64,000 nt of DNA from assembly GCF_000317305.3 (NCBI RefSeq), contig NC_023036.2, positions 2,170,001 to 2,234,000 of the forward strand. The letters are read 5' to 3'. Of the stretch, positions 37,670 to 50,578 are shown piece by piece. The notes under the pieces are model-generated. The model ran no database searches. It had not been told where the DNA came from and was given only the letters and a program-made list of their open reading frames with translations. Origin of the DNA: Mycolicibacterium neoaurum VKM Ac-1815D (GTDB lineage Bacteria; Actinomycetota; Actinomycetes; Mycobacteriales; Mycobacteriaceae). The position numbers and the translations under genes were made by a program. The first letter of the stretch is position 1; each line of letters begins with the position of its first letter.

Positions 37670-39280
37670 TCAGCTGCCGCGTAGGTCCTTGCGCAGGATC
37701 TTCCCGGATGCCGATTTCGGGATGGCGTCGATGAACGCGACCTGCCGCACCTTCTTGTACGCCGCGACCTGGCCTGCGACGTAATCCATCACGGCCTCGG
37801 CGGTGAGGTCGGTATCGGGCTGGGGCACCACGAACGCCTTGGGCACTTCCTCACCGGACTCGGTGTCGACGACACCGATGACCGCGGCATCCGCGATCGA
37901 AGGATGGCCGAGCAGAACGGCTTCCAGCTCGGCGGGGGGCACCTGGTAGCCCTTGTACTTGATCAGCTCCTTGAGCCGATCGACGATGAACACGCAGCCG
38001 GTCGGGTCCACCCGGGCCAGATCGCCGGTGTGCAGGAAGCCGTCGGCGTCGATGGTCTGCCGGGTGGCCTCCTCGTTGTTCAGATAACCGGCCATCACAT
38101 TCGGCCCCTTGAACCACAGTTCGCCGGTGTCGGACAGGCCCGACTCCGGGAGCCCGATCTCGGCGCCGGTCTCCGGGTCGATCAGCTTGCTCGACGAGTT
38201 GGGCACCGTCCAACCGCACGAACTCATCGGTGCGCTCGTGCCGAGCGCCTCCTTGCCGCCGTCGAACGGGGTCAGGTGGCTCACCGGGCTGAGTTCGCTC
38301 ATGCCATAGCCCTGCACCAGCGGGGTGCCCAGTCGGGCGGTGACGGCCTTGCCCAGTTCCTCGTCCAGCGGTGCGGCGCCGGACATGATGCCGTGCAGCG
38401 AGGACAGGTCGTAGTCGTCGACCAGCGGATGCTTGGCCAATGCCACCGCGACCGGTGGGGCGATGAAGGCGTGCGTGCACTTCTGCTCGGCGATGTTGGA
38501 CAGGAACTCGGTCAGATCGAAGCTGGGCATGATGACCAGTTGCGCCCGTGCGTGCAGGGCGGCGTTGAGCAGCACCGTCATGCCGTAGATGTGGAAGAAC
38601 GGCAGCACCGCCAGTACCCGGTTGCCGGCGGTCATCTTCTGCAGCGGGCGGATCTGGGCGACATTGGCCACCAGGTTGCGATGGGTCAGCATCACTCCCT
38701 TGGGATTCCCGGTGGTTCCCGAGCTGTAGGGGAGCACCGCCAGATGCGTGGCCGGATCGAATTCGACGGTCGGTGCGGCGTGGCCGGCACCGAGCAGGTC
38801 CGCGGCGTTGGGATGCCCGTCGGCATCGGCCCCGGGGCCGTCGAGCACGACGACCGCCGACGGGTCGAGGCCCGCACCCTGTGCGCCCTGTACGGCCTGC
38901 GGCTTGAGCGCCGAGATCGTCACCAGCAGTGCGGCTTTGGAGTCCTTGAGTTGTTTGGTGATGTCATTGGCGGTGAACAGCGCATTGATGGTGGTCGCGG
39001 TGGCGCCCGCCCGCAGGATCCCGTGGAACGCGACGGCGAAGGCCGCGCTGTTGGGGGCGAGCAGGCCGACGACGTCGCCGGGTCCGAGACCGCGGTGGGC
39101 CAGCGCGCCGGCGAAGGCGTCGATGCGCCCGATCATCTCGCGGTAGGTGGTCGGGGTGTTCGATTTGGTGTCCAACAACGCGACCTCGTCGAGCACCGCC
39201 GGATCGATATCGGCGAAGAGGTAGTCGTAGACGCTTGACGTGGGAATCTGCACCTGGGGGAAGGGGCTGTCGATACTCAT
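37670..39280 (-). CDS. AMP-dependent acyl-CoA synthetase (4-coumarate-CoA ligase-like)
   Basis: A 536-residue member of the ANL superfamily, which forms an acyl-adenylate and then an acyl-CoA. The P-loop-like motif is YSSGTTGNPKGVMLTH (about 190-205), then QGYGMSELSPV, GELWFKGPN, TGDLARVD and the C-terminal lysine motif PKSASGKILRKDL. Sequence style is nearest to 4-coumarate-CoA ligases. Start ATG 39280 was chosen as the family start; the open frame beyond runs through the next gene antisense. It is divergent from the epoxide-hydrolase-like gene. Confidence 0.92.
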   Translation of the reverse strand: MSIDSPFPQVQIPTSSVYDYLFADIDPAVLDEVALLDTKSNTPTTYREMIGRIDAFAGALAHRGLGPGDVVGLLAPNSAAFAVAFHGILRAGATATTINALFTANDITKQLKDSKAALLVTISALKPQAVQGAQGAGLDPSAVVVLDGPGADADGHPNAADLLGAGHAAPTVEFDPATHLAVLPYSSGTTGNPKGVMLTHRNLVANVAQIRPLQKMTAGNRVLAVLPFFHIYGMTVLLNAALHARAQLVIMPSFDLTEFLSNIAEQKCTHAFIAPPVAVALAKHPLVDDYDLSSLHGIMSGAAPLDEELGKAVTARLGTPLVQGYGMSELSPVSHLTPFDGGKEALGTSAPMSSCGWTVPNSSSKLIDPETGAEIGLPESGLSDTGELWFKGPNVMAGYLNNEEATRQTIDADGFLHTGDLARVDPTGCVFIVDRLKELIKYKGYQVPPAELEAVLLGHPSIADAAVIGVVDTESGEEVPKAFVVPQPDTDLTAEAVMDYVAGQVAAYKKVRQVAFIDAIPKSASGKILRKDLRGS

Positions 39281-39368
39281 GGTGTCGCCTATCTCATCAT
39301 GACTCGCCCGCTCGTGTGGGCGGCTCGCGCGGATGATCGCCAATCGCTGTGATACCGGCGGTACCGCA

Positions 39369-39374
39369 TAACGT
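39369..39374 (+). promoter_or_regulatory. Leaderless-type -10 box of the alpha/beta hydrolase gene
   Basis: TAACGT ends 8 bases before the GTG at 39383. This favours GTG 39383 over the ATG at 39386 as start. Confidence 0.45.
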
Positions 39375-39382
39375 ACAGTGTC

Positions 39383-40285
39383 GTGATGCCCGTCGTCACA
39401 GACAGCCCGCCCGATCTTCCCGGCGTCGAACACCGCTATGTCGACCTCGGTTCGGGCGTCCGGATCCATGTCGCCGATGCCGGTCCCGCCGACGGTCAGC
39501 CGGTGATGTTCATCCACGGGTTCCCGCAGAACTGGTGGGAGTGGCGCGAACTCATCGCTCCACTGGCGGCCGACGGCTATCGAGTGCTGTGCCCGGACCT
39601 TCGCGGGGCGGGGTGGAGTTCGGCACCGCGGGATCGCTATCTGAAGAACGATATGGCCGATGATCTTGCCGCGGTCTGCGATCGTCTCGGCGTGGGCCCG
39701 GTGAAGCTCGTCGCCCACGACTGGGGCGGACCGGTGGCCACCATCTTCATGTTGCGCCACCCGGCGAAGGTGGCGGCGTTCATGGGGATGAACACCGCCG
39801 TGCCGTGGCTCAAGCACGACCGGGAGGCGATCCTGAACTTCTGGCGCATGTGGTACCAGGTCCCGATGATGCTGCCGGTGATCGGGCCACGCGTCATCGC
39901 CGATCGCAAGGCGCGTTATTTCAACCTGCTCGGACCGTGGGTGGGTGGGCAGTTCCAGACACCGCCCGCCGATATCGCGTTCTACGTAGACTGCATGCGT
40001 CGTCCCGGCTACGCCGAGGCGGGCTCGCGCTGGTACCGCACGTTTCAGCGGCGGGAGGCAATCCGTTGGCTGCGCGGCGAATTCGACCACCACAAGGTGA
40101 ACGTCCCGGTGCGGTGGCTGCACGGCACCGACGACAAGGTGCTGACACCGGAACTGCTGCGGGTACTGCCCGAACACTGTTCGGACTTCGAGCTCGAGCT
40201 GGTGCCCGGCGTGGGGCACTGGATCGTCGAACAATGTCCCGAGCTCGTCCTCGACCGGCTGCGGACGTTTCTGAAGACCACTTAA
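39383..40285 (+). CDS. Alpha/beta hydrolase, epoxide hydrolase-like
   Basis: A 300-residue hydrolase. The oxyanion region is FIHGFPQNWWEW, the nucleophile is the Asp of AHDWGGPV (about 116), the acid is in HGTDDKVL and the catalytic His in GVGHWIVEQ. The HGFPxxW motif and Asp nucleophile are those of soluble epoxide hydrolases and haloalkane dehalogenases. Epoxide hydrolase is more likely because mycobacteria carry several Eph enzymes. No signal peptide. Start is GTG 39383 or ATG 39386. Confidence 0.88.
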   Translation: MMPVVTDSPPDLPGVEHRYVDLGSGVRIHVADAGPADGQPVMFIHGFPQNWWEWRELIAPLAADGYRVLCPDLRGAGWSSAPRDRYLKNDMADDLAAVCDRLGVGPVKLVAHDWGGPVATIFMLRHPAKVAAFMGMNTAVPWLKHDREAILNFWRMWYQVPMMLPVIGPRVIADRKARYFNLLGPWVGGQFQTPPADIAFYVDCMRRPGYAEAGSRWYRTFQRREAIRWLRGEFDHHKVNVPVRWLHGTDDKVLTPELLRVLPEHCSDFELELVPGVGHWIVEQCPELVLDRLRTFLKTT

Positions 40286-40295
40286 GATCGGGCGG

Positions 40296-41129
40296 ATGAG
40301 GTTGTCCGCGCTGGATCTGGCGACGCGCAAGTTCTGGCGCGCGACCGGCCGGGAGGTCGACCCGCAGGGTGACGAGTCATGGCTTGCCGCCCCGATGGGC
40401 GTCGCGGGCTGGATGCAGGCCGAAGCGGTCCGGCGCGGCGGAACGCTGGTCGACGACGACCCCGACGCGGGCCTGCAGCCGTCGCTGTCGGTGCTGGCGG
40501 GGCCGGGCTTCGATCCCGCCGTGGTGCACCCGGTGATCCATGACTTCTATACCCGCACCGCCCGATGGCGGATGGAGGTGTGGAGCAGTTGGTCCCCGCT
40601 GTTCTGGCCGGCCGGTGAAGCGGTGTCACGGCTTTTCGGCAGGCGAGTGCAGCAACTGGCGCTGCCGATGCGTCCGCTGGACGTGGCCTACGGCATGGAC
40701 GGCAGGGTGTCGGTGATCAGCGATGCCTCCGGTGACCAGGCCGCCGCGGCGTGGGTGCGCACCCTGCGCCGCAGCGGTGACACGGTGTTCAGCGGATGTT
40801 ACTCGCGCGCAACGCTTCCCGGTGCGCGACGGCCGAGTGTGCACGTCGCCTTCCCGCTGGAGGACGGCAACCTGCAGGTCTTCCTGCAGCCGCAACACCG
40901 GCCCGGTGGCGGTCTGCGCCTGGTCTCGCCGGCCGGTTCATGGGGCACCGACGGCGCCTACATCCTGGTTCGTGACCGCGGCCGGCATTTCGCCCGCCGG
41001 GTGCCGTTGCACGAGACGTTCGATCTCTACCTCGACGACGAGGCGGTGTTGCGCACCGACCACGTGCTGAGGATCTGGAACATGCCCGCGGTCCGGTTGC
41101 ACTACAAGTTGGAACGCCACGGGACGTAA
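40296..41129 (+). CDS. Conserved hypothetical protein
   Basis: A 277-residue protein I do not recognise. It has no signal peptide and no clear membrane segment. Aromatic-rich parts (VWSSWSPLFWPAG, RMEVWSSW) are followed by beta-rich segments such as VHVAFPLEDGNLQVFLQP and ILVRDRGRHF. It starts 10 bases after the epoxide hydrolase gene, so the two may form an operon. Its last 28 bases overlap the end of the convergent CrtA-like gene. Confidence 0.7.
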   Translation: MRLSALDLATRKFWRATGREVDPQGDESWLAAPMGVAGWMQAEAVRRGGTLVDDDPDAGLQPSLSVLAGPGFDPAVVHPVIHDFYTRTARWRMEVWSSWSPLFWPAGEAVSRLFGRRVQQLALPMRPLDVAYGMDGRVSVISDASGDQAAAAWVRTLRRSGDTVFSGCYSRATLPGARRPSVHVAFPLEDGNLQVFLQPQHRPGGGLRLVSPAGSWGTDGAYILVRDRGRHFARRVPLHETFDLYLDDEAVLRTDHVLRIWNMPAVRLHYKLERHGT

Positions 41130-41805
41130 CCGGTGCGACCGTTCCAGAACCCGTGCTCGGACAGCGGCCGAAACCGGTAGGTGGCGAATTCCCGGTGGAA
41201 GTCGCGGCGGCGCCGTTCGGTCATCGCGTCCGCATGGCGGCCGGGGTGCTCGATCCCGGCCGGCGCCCGCCCGTGGACCATATCGGTCATCGACTGCACC
41301 GACCGCCAGATCGAGAAGGTCGATACCGATCGCGGCGGGCGCATCGCGGCCAGCGCCAGCGTGGCATCGGGATGATCGCGCACCAATCGCTCGACCGGGC
41401 GGCCCCACGACAGGAAGCGCGGCAGTTCCGGCAACCGCATCCGGGCCAGTGTGACGGCGACGACGGGCTCGTCATCCTCCCAGCGGGTGGTCTGCGGGCG
41501 CAGATCAGACAGCTCGCTCACCGTGGACCAGCGGCGCAGGAAGGTCATCCGGACATGCCAGCCGGCGCCGAACCAGCCACCCTGCGGACCGGTCAGGAAG
41601 GCCTCGACGGCTGCCTCGTCGTCCCAGCGGGCAAACATCGCCATCCGGCGTAGCTGCATCCGCTCGGGGGACAATGCCGGCGCGCCCAACCGCATCAGGG
41701 CCAGGCACTCGGCGTGCCGCAGACCGTCCACCACCGGCGGCCGCCGCAGCAGCGGCATGCTCACCCGCGCGGGCATCTGGGCGAGGTGAAACGTGAAGAT
41801 CCCGG

Positions 41806-41809
<4 letters not shown>
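41102..41809 (-). CDS. Spheroidene monooxygenase (CrtA)-like protein
   Basis: A 235-residue protein resembling the CrtA-like family, named after the carotenoid ketolase of purple bacteria. Marks are FHLAQMPARVSMPLLR, MAMFARWDDEAAVEAFL, VSTFSIWRSVQSMTDMVHG and ERRRRDFHREF. The dimeric alpha-beta barrel type of fold is plausible. Real carotenoid activity is unproven because homologues occur in organisms without spheroidene. Start ATG 41809 overlaps the upstream YjbR-like stop (ATGA). Confidence 0.7.
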
Positions 41810-45885
<4,076 letters not shown>

Positions 45886-45889
<4 letters not shown>

Positions 45890-46383
45890 GACAGCGCGGC
45901 GGCGTTCACCCCTCCCACCGCCAGCAGGATCACCGCGGTGGCGATGGCACCGGGGTGCAGCTTCTCGTCGGTGATCAGGTCGCGGAACCGCCCGGGTACC
46001 AGCGCCTCCAAGACGAGCAGCGCGGCGGCCTGCAGCACCACGGCGACAAGTCCGTAGACAAGGGCGTCGATCAGGCCCTGCCCGAGCTGGGCCGAACTGC
46101 TCATGATGGCCACGGCTGTCACCAGTGACAACGACCCGTACATTCCGCACGCGACGGCGACCGCGTTGGGGCGGTGTTGGACGAAGATGTGCTCGCGCAG
46201 GCTACCCGGCGTCAGCAGATCGGTCAGCAGGAACCCCGCGCCGAACACGATGATGCCGACGACGAAGTACAGCACCGCAGCGACCACGTTCTGCGTCAGG
46301 CTGGTCGCGTCGACAGAGCCGAACTCCACGGCAAGGATCGACGGCGCCGCCGTCGAAAGGTCGGACGTACCCATCGGTCCCAT
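45886..46383 (-). CDS. DUF350 family membrane protein (Rv2600 type)
   Basis: A 165-residue integral membrane protein with four hydrophobic helices at about 32-53, 75-97, 104-126 and 142-162. The pattern of two repeated helix pairs, with LLTDLLTPGSL and VPGRFRDLI loops, is that of DUF350 (YjfL). DUF350 genes are commonly found next to spermidine-synthase-like genes. Function unknown. Overlaps the SpeE-like gene and follows the DUF4247 gene by 8 bases. Confidence 0.82.
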
Positions 46384-46391
46384 CGGTTCTC

Positions 46392-46823
46392 CTACTTCGT
46401 TCCGCCGGGTCCGCCGGAGCTACCGCCCGCGCCGCCCGCTGGTGAGCCGGGGGTGAACCCCGGGCCAAGGAAAATGAATCCGCCGCCGCTGTACCGGGCG
46501 TTGGTGTCTTCGACCCGGATGCTGCACGGGTACCGGCCCTCGGGGCCGACGGTGACGATATCGTCGTTGTAGCGCAGATACTCGGTGCCGCGATCCGATG
46601 CCCGCGCCTCGGGTGCGTGGTAGTCGGCGATATCGTCGGCCACGGTTTTGGGTGACCCGCTGCATTCGTAGCGTCCGTTGCCGCCGTCAGCGGAGTACTG
46701 TCGGTATGTTTCCCGCACGTGGTTGCGAACATCCTTGTTCTGCAACGCGATTCCGCTGATGAGCAGCAGCACTCCGAGTGTGCCCAGCAGTGCGGAGAAG
46801 CCGAACAGTGTGTTGCGCGTCAT
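46392..46823 (-). CDS. DUF4247 family protein with N-terminal membrane anchor (Rv2599 type)
   Basis: A 143-residue protein. One hydrophobic helix at about 7-27 anchors it, and the rest is exported or cytoplasmic. The body contains two cysteines (YECSG and YPCSIRV) and DIADYHAPEAR, and ends in a glycine-rich tail (GGAGGSSGGPGG). The pair of cysteines might form a disulfide outside the membrane. Function unknown. ATG at 46823 overlaps the preceding stop. Confidence 0.72.
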   Translation of the reverse strand: MTRNTLFGFSALLGTLGVLLLISGIALQNKDVRNHVRETYRQYSADGGNGRYECSGSPKTVADDIADYHAPEARASDRGTEYLRYNDDIVTVGPEGRYPCSIRVEDTNARYSGGGFIFLGPGFTPGSPAGGAGGSSGGPGGTK

Positions 46824-47314
46824 GGCCGCCAACGGCTTTCGGTGTGCACGATCATGCCGCCGGCACCGCCCTCGGGATAGAGATGCCAGGTCTGCCACCG
46901 CCACCCGGGACCGTCGGGTTCGGCGCAGAGCGCCGTCAGGGCGGCGTCGTCGCCGGGGAAGCTGCCGCCCAGCCAACCGATCTCGTACTCACAGCGGGTA
47001 CGCAGATCGGCGGCGATACGTCGGAAGGACTCCTCATCGTGCACGACCGTGTCGGACATCATCCGGTAGCCCGGGCGCTCCGCGGCGGCAGGCAGGTGCG
47101 TGCTGTCGCCGAAATGGTGGCAGGACACCTGCTCACAGAACGGTCCGACGGTGACGACATGGGATGCGCCGAGCACTCCCAGCACCAGATCGGCACCCGT
47201 GGGGTGCGCCAGCGTGGCGCTTGCCAGGACACTCGGCGCCGGCGTATTCAGCGCCAGCCGCAGGTTTGCGCCGCTGACATCGGCGGATGGCACGTGGAGT
47301 CGGTACAACGGCAA
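46820..47314 (-). CDS. DUF2617 family protein (Rv2598 type)
   Basis: A 164-residue cytoplasmic protein of DUF2617. Conserved parts are VLGASHVVTV, EQVSCHHF, CEYEIGWLGGSFPGDDAALTAL and WRWQTWHLYP. The start is a TTG at 47314, which gives the N-terminus LPLYRLHV and the same length as Rv2598 (164). A longer frame to 47416 would overlap the upstream gene. Function unknown, operon member. Confidence 0.78.
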   Translation of the reverse strand: MPLYRLHVPSADVSGANLRLALNTPAPSVLASATLAHPTGADLVLGVLGASHVVTVGPFCEQVSCHHFGDSTHLPAAAERPGYRMMSDTVVHDEESFRRIAADLRTRCEYEIGWLGGSFPGDDAALTALCAEPDGPGWRWQTWHLYPEGGAGGMIVHTESRWRP

Positions 47315-47322
47315 GGGAGTGC

Positions 47323-47937
47323 CTACGTTCCTGCCGCGGGAGCCGGGTAGACGGTCAGTTCGCCGGCGCGCACCCTGGTGCCGTAGGACACTTCCCACGG
47401 CATCTCCGGGGCCCATCGCTCATAGCCGAGCTTGGCGCCATCGGCTCCGGTGTAATCGACGTAATCCATGTCCCCGCCGGCAGGCAGCCCGGTGGTGCCC
47501 TCGGTGGTGTAGGAAGCACGGCCGTTCTCGTCGACGGTGAACGTCACGCCGTCGACGGTCACGCTGCTGCCCGGCTCGGCGGGCAGCCCGACCCGCTTGT
47601 GCCACCACATCAGTTCCAGCCGGCCCTCGTCTTCTTCGACGCTGAACCAGACCGGCGGTTCATCGGCCTTGCCCTCCAACAGGTGTTCCCACCAGACGAA
47701 CGGGCCTTCGCGCAGCGTCACCGAACCGCGCACCACATAGTCGGTGCCGCCGTGGCTGATGATGGCTCCGGGTCCGAGCTGGCGCGGACCGAACGTCTCG
47801 GTCTGCGAGGCGAAGCGCATCGGATCCTCGCGTGCGGCAGGCTTCTTCGGCGTCTTGGGCTTGCTGCGCGCGACGAGGAAGACGATGACGGCGGCGAGGA
47901 TGAGGACGATGGCCAGGACGATCAGCAGTTCTCCCAC
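47323..47937 (-). CDS. DUF4178 protein with N-terminal membrane helix (Rv2597 type)
   Basis: A 204-residue protein, first gene of the operon. A hydrophobic helix at about 4-23 is followed by a Lys/Arg-rich stretch. The rest is a beta-rich DUF4178 domain (LGPGAIISHGGTDYVVRGSVTL, EEDEGRLELMWWHKRV, EGTTGLPAG). GTG start at 47937, with AAAGGT about 7 bases before it. DUF4178, DUF350 and SpeE-like genes recur together in bacteria, which suggests one envelope process. Confidence 0.75.
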   Translation of the reverse strand: MGELLIVLAIVLILAAVIVFLVARSKPKTPKKPAAREDPMRFASQTETFGPRQLGPGAIISHGGTDYVVRGSVTLREGPFVWWEHLLEGKADEPPVWFSVEEDEGRLELMWWHKRVGLPAEPGSSVTVDGVTFTVDENGRASYTTEGTTGLPAGGDMDYVDYTGADGAKLGYERWAPEMPWEVSYGTRVRAGELTVYPAPAAGT

Positions 47938-48030
47938 GCAAGACCTTTCATCGGATCACCGGCAGTCGGGACGCATTTCCACCGTAACAGCCAGGCGTAC
48001 AGCCGACTCTCAGCTTTGTGTCGGTCCGGG

Positions 48031-48696
48031 TCAGCGCAGGATGGTCGCGACGATGCCGGCCAGATAGCCCAGCCGAGCCACCTCCGACGGGCGGAAATCA
48101 GGGCCGCCGGCCCGACCGAGCAGCACCGCGGTGTTCGGGTCACCCAGGGGCGCGGCCGCCAGCGCCATGTCGATATCGCGCCAGACCCGCGGCACCCAGT
48201 CCGCGGTCCCGTCGAGTGCCTCGGCGTGCTGCAGCGGTAGCCACGGCGCACTGGCGGCCTGGGTCTCCGGCGCACCGGAACTCCCGACGACGCGCTCCAC
48301 CCCGTTGTCGGAGCCGTCGGAGCGGACCACGGTGCACCAGCCCACACGCAGCACCTTGGGCGCCTCGTCGGCGAGAACCTGCAGTTTGTCGTGGCGGCCG
48401 TGGGCGGCGGCGATGTGGTCGACGAGCTCGAGTTCGCGGTGTGCCTCCAGCAGCCCGGTATGCGGCCGCACGCTGTCGACGTAGACACCCTTGATGTGCT
48501 CGGCGGCGGTGATCAGCGCGTCGGGCATGGCGCCGGGCGGCAGCTCGACGACCAGATCGTCGATCGCGTAACCGGCCCCGCGCTCGACCACGTCGAGGGA
48601 CAGGATGTCGGCGCCGACCGAACCGAGGGCCACGGCGAGGGACCCGAGGCTGCCCGGTCGGTCCTCCAGCTGGACCCGCAGCAGATAAGACGGCAC
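48031..48696 (-). CDS. ACT domain protein (Rv3013 type)
   Basis: A 221-residue protein with an N-terminal ACT domain (about 1-75: [30 protein letters not shown]) that probably binds an amino acid. The middle holds [13 protein letters not shown] and the C-terminal half is not assigned. The protein corresponds to Rv3013, next to gatC in M. tuberculosis. Start GTG 48696 matches the conserved SYLLR beginning. It is divergent from gatC, with 70 bases between. Confidence 0.85.
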   Translation of the reverse strand: MPSYLLRVQLEDRPGSLGSLAVALGSVGADILSLDVVERGAGYAIDDLVVELPPGAMPDALITAAEHIKGVYVDSVRPHTGLLEAHRELELVDHIAAAHGRHDKLQVLADEAPKVLRVGWCTVVRSDGSDNGVERVVGSSGAPETQAASAPWLPLQHAEALDGTADWVPRVWRDIDMALAAAPLGDPNTAVLLGRAGGPDFRPSEVARLGYLAGIVATILR

Positions 48697-48752
48697 GGCG
48701 AACACCCTGTCACAGGGATCGGGCCGCGGCGATTCGGCCCGAGGGTCACGAC

Positions 48753-48758
48753 TAGGCT
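48753..48758 (+). promoter_or_regulatory. Leaderless-type -10 box of gatC
   Basis: TAGGCT ends 8 bases before GTG 48767. It therefore supports GTG 48767 rather than the TTG at 48758. Confidence 0.5.
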
Positions 48759-48766
48759 TGAGCGCC

Positions 48767-49066
48767 GTGTCCCAGATTTCCCGAGACGAGGTCGCCCACC
48801 TGGCGCGCCTGGCCCGGCTCGCCCTGACCGACGGTGAACTCGACAGTTTCGCCGGCCAACTCGATGCGATCCTGGGCCATGTCGGCCAGATCCAATCCGT
48901 CGACGTCACCGGTGTGCAGGCCACGGACAACCCGCTGACGAGCGTCAACGTGACCCGCCCGGATGCCGTCGTGGCCGGGCTGAGCCAGGACGAGGCGCTG
49001 GCTGCGGCGCCGCGGGCCGAGGACGGCCGGTTCGCCGTGCCGCGGATTCTGGGGGAGGCCGAATAA
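48767..49066 (+). CDS. gatC: Aspartyl/glutamyl-tRNA amidotransferase subunit C
   Basis: A 99-residue linker subunit of GatCAB. It starts [19 protein letters not shown] and ends in GRFAVPRIL, matching the M. tuberculosis GatC. It stabilises GatA and contacts GatB. GatCAB converts Glu-tRNA(Gln) and Asp-tRNA(Asn) to the amides. Its stop overlaps the gatA ATG by one base. gatB is separate, about 4.5 kb downstream. Confidence 0.95.
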   Translation: MSQISRDEVAHLARLARLALTDGELDSFAGQLDAILGHVGQIQSVDVTGVQATDNPLTSVNVTRPDAVVAGLSQDEALAAAPRAEDGRFAVPRILGEAE

Positions 49067-50565
49067 TGGGTACCGACTTGATCCGCGAAGACCTCATTCG
49101 CGAAGACGCCGCCACCCTGGCCACCCGGATCGCCGCCAAAGAGGTGTCTTCGACCGAGGTGACCCAGGCGCATCTGGACCAGATCGCCGCCACCGACGAG
49201 CGCTACCACGCATTCCTGCACGTCGGCGCCGAGCAGGCCCTGGCCGCGGCCGCCGAGGTGGACGCCAAGGTCGCCGCCGGTGAGCAACTGCCGTCCGCCC
49301 TGGCCGGGGTCCCGCTGGCGCTCAAGGACGTGTTCACCACGACCGATATGCCGACCACCTGCGGATCGAAGATCCTGGAGGGTTGGAACTCGCCCTACGA
49401 CGCGACGGTCACCGCGCGGCTGCGTGCGGCGGGTATCCCGATCCTTGGCAAGACCAACATGGACGAGTTCGCGATGGGCAGCTCGACGGAGAACTCGGCC
49501 TACGGACCGACCCGCAACCCGTGGGACACCGACCGGGTACCGGGCGGTTCCGGCGGAGGCAGCGCGGCCGCGTTGGCCGCGTTCCAGGCGCCGCTGGCCA
49601 TCGGTACCGACACCGGTGGTTCGATCCGGCAGCCGGCCGCGCTCACCTCGACTGTCGGCGTCAAACCCACCTACGGCACGGTGAGCCGCTTCGGTCTGAT
49701 CGCGTGTGCGTCCTCGTTGGATCAGGGCGGACCGTGCGCGCGCACCGTCCTGGACACCGCGCTGCTGCACCAGGTGATCGCCGGGCACGACCCGCGCGAC
49801 TCCACCTCGGTCGATGTTCCGGTGCCCGATGTGGTGGCCGCCGCCCGTGCCGGCGCGTCCGGTGACCTCAAGGGCGTGCGTGTCGGTGTGGTCAAGCAAC
49901 TGCGTGGTGACGGTTACCAGCCCGGCGTGCTGGCCGCGTTCAACACCGCGGTCGACCAGCTGACCGCGCTGGGCGCCGAGGTGATCGAGGTGGATTGCCC
50001 CCATTTCGACCACGCGATGGCCGCCTACTACCTGATCCTGCCCTCGGAGGTGTCCTCCAACCTGGCCCGCTTCGATGCCATGCGGTTCGGTTTGCGAGTC
50101 GGTGATGATGGCACCCACAGCGCCGAAGAGGTCATGGCGCTGACCCGGGCCGCCGGATTCGGTCCGGAAGTGAAGCGGCGCATCATGATCGGCACCTACG
50201 CGCTGTCGGCTGGGTACTACGACGCCTACTACAACCAGGCGCAGAAGGTCCGCACGCTGATCGCCCGTGATCTGGAGCAGGCATACGAGAAGGTGGACGT
50301 GCTGGCCACCCCGACGACCCCGTCGACCGCCTTCCGGCTGGGGGAGAAGGTCGACGATCCGCTGGCCATGTACCTGTTCGACCTGTGCACGCTGCCGCTG
50401 AACCTGGCCGGGCATTGCGGGATGTCGGTGCCGTCGGGACTGGCGGCCGAGGACAATCTGCCGGTCGGGCTGCAGATCATGGCGCCCGCGCACGCCGATG
50501 ATCGGCTCTATCGCGTCGGCGCGGCCTACGAGCAGGCGCGGGGAGAGCTGCCCACCGCGCTCTAG
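49066..50565 (+). CDS. gatA: Aspartyl/glutamyl-tRNA amidotransferase subunit A
   Basis: A 499-residue amidase that releases ammonia from glutamine for GatB. The Ser-cisSer-Lys triad is in LKDVF (Lys about 88), and GSGGGSAAA and [12 protein letters not shown] (both serines). It has an in-frame duplication of the pentapeptide LIRED at residues 5-14, which I do not remember in M. tuberculosis GatA. The start overlaps the gatC stop. Confidence 0.96.
   Translation: MGTDLIREDLIREDAATLATRIAAKEVSSTEVTQAHLDQIAATDERYHAFLHVGAEQALAAAAEVDAKVAAGEQLPSALAGVPLALKDVFTTTDMPTTCGSKILEGWNSPYDATVTARLRAAGIPILGKTNMDEFAMGSSTENSAYGPTRNPWDTDRVPGGSGGGSAAALAAFQAPLAIGTDTGGSIRQPAALTSTVGVKPTYGTVSRFGLIACASSLDQGGPCARTVLDTALLHQVIAGHDPRDSTSVDVPVPDVVAAARAGASGDLKGVRVGVVKQLRGDGYQPGVLAAFNTAVDQLTALGAEVIEVDCPHFDHAMAAYYLILPSEVSSNLARFDAMRFGLRVGDDGTHSAEEVMALTRAAGFGPEVKRRIMIGTYALSAGYYDAYYNQAQKVRTLIARDLEQAYEKVDVLATPTTPSTAFRLGEKVDDPLAMYLFDLCTLPLNLAGHCGMSVPSGLAAEDNLPVGLQIMAPAHADDRLYRVGAAYEQARGELPTAL
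49078..49107 (+). repeat. 15-bp tandem duplication near the gatA start
   Basis: TTGATCCGCGAAGAC (49078-49092) and CTCATTCGCGAAGAC (49093-49107) both encode LIRED. Two synonymous differences show the duplication is not brand new and that the peptide is tolerated. Confidence 0.8.
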
Positions 50566-50578
50566 GGGGTCTAGGGGA

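Noticed and set aside
37670..40330. 886-codon version of the acyl-CoA ligase
   Set aside because: The extra 350 codons are the antisense of the epoxide-hydrolase-like gene and lack family sequence; the true start is at 39280.
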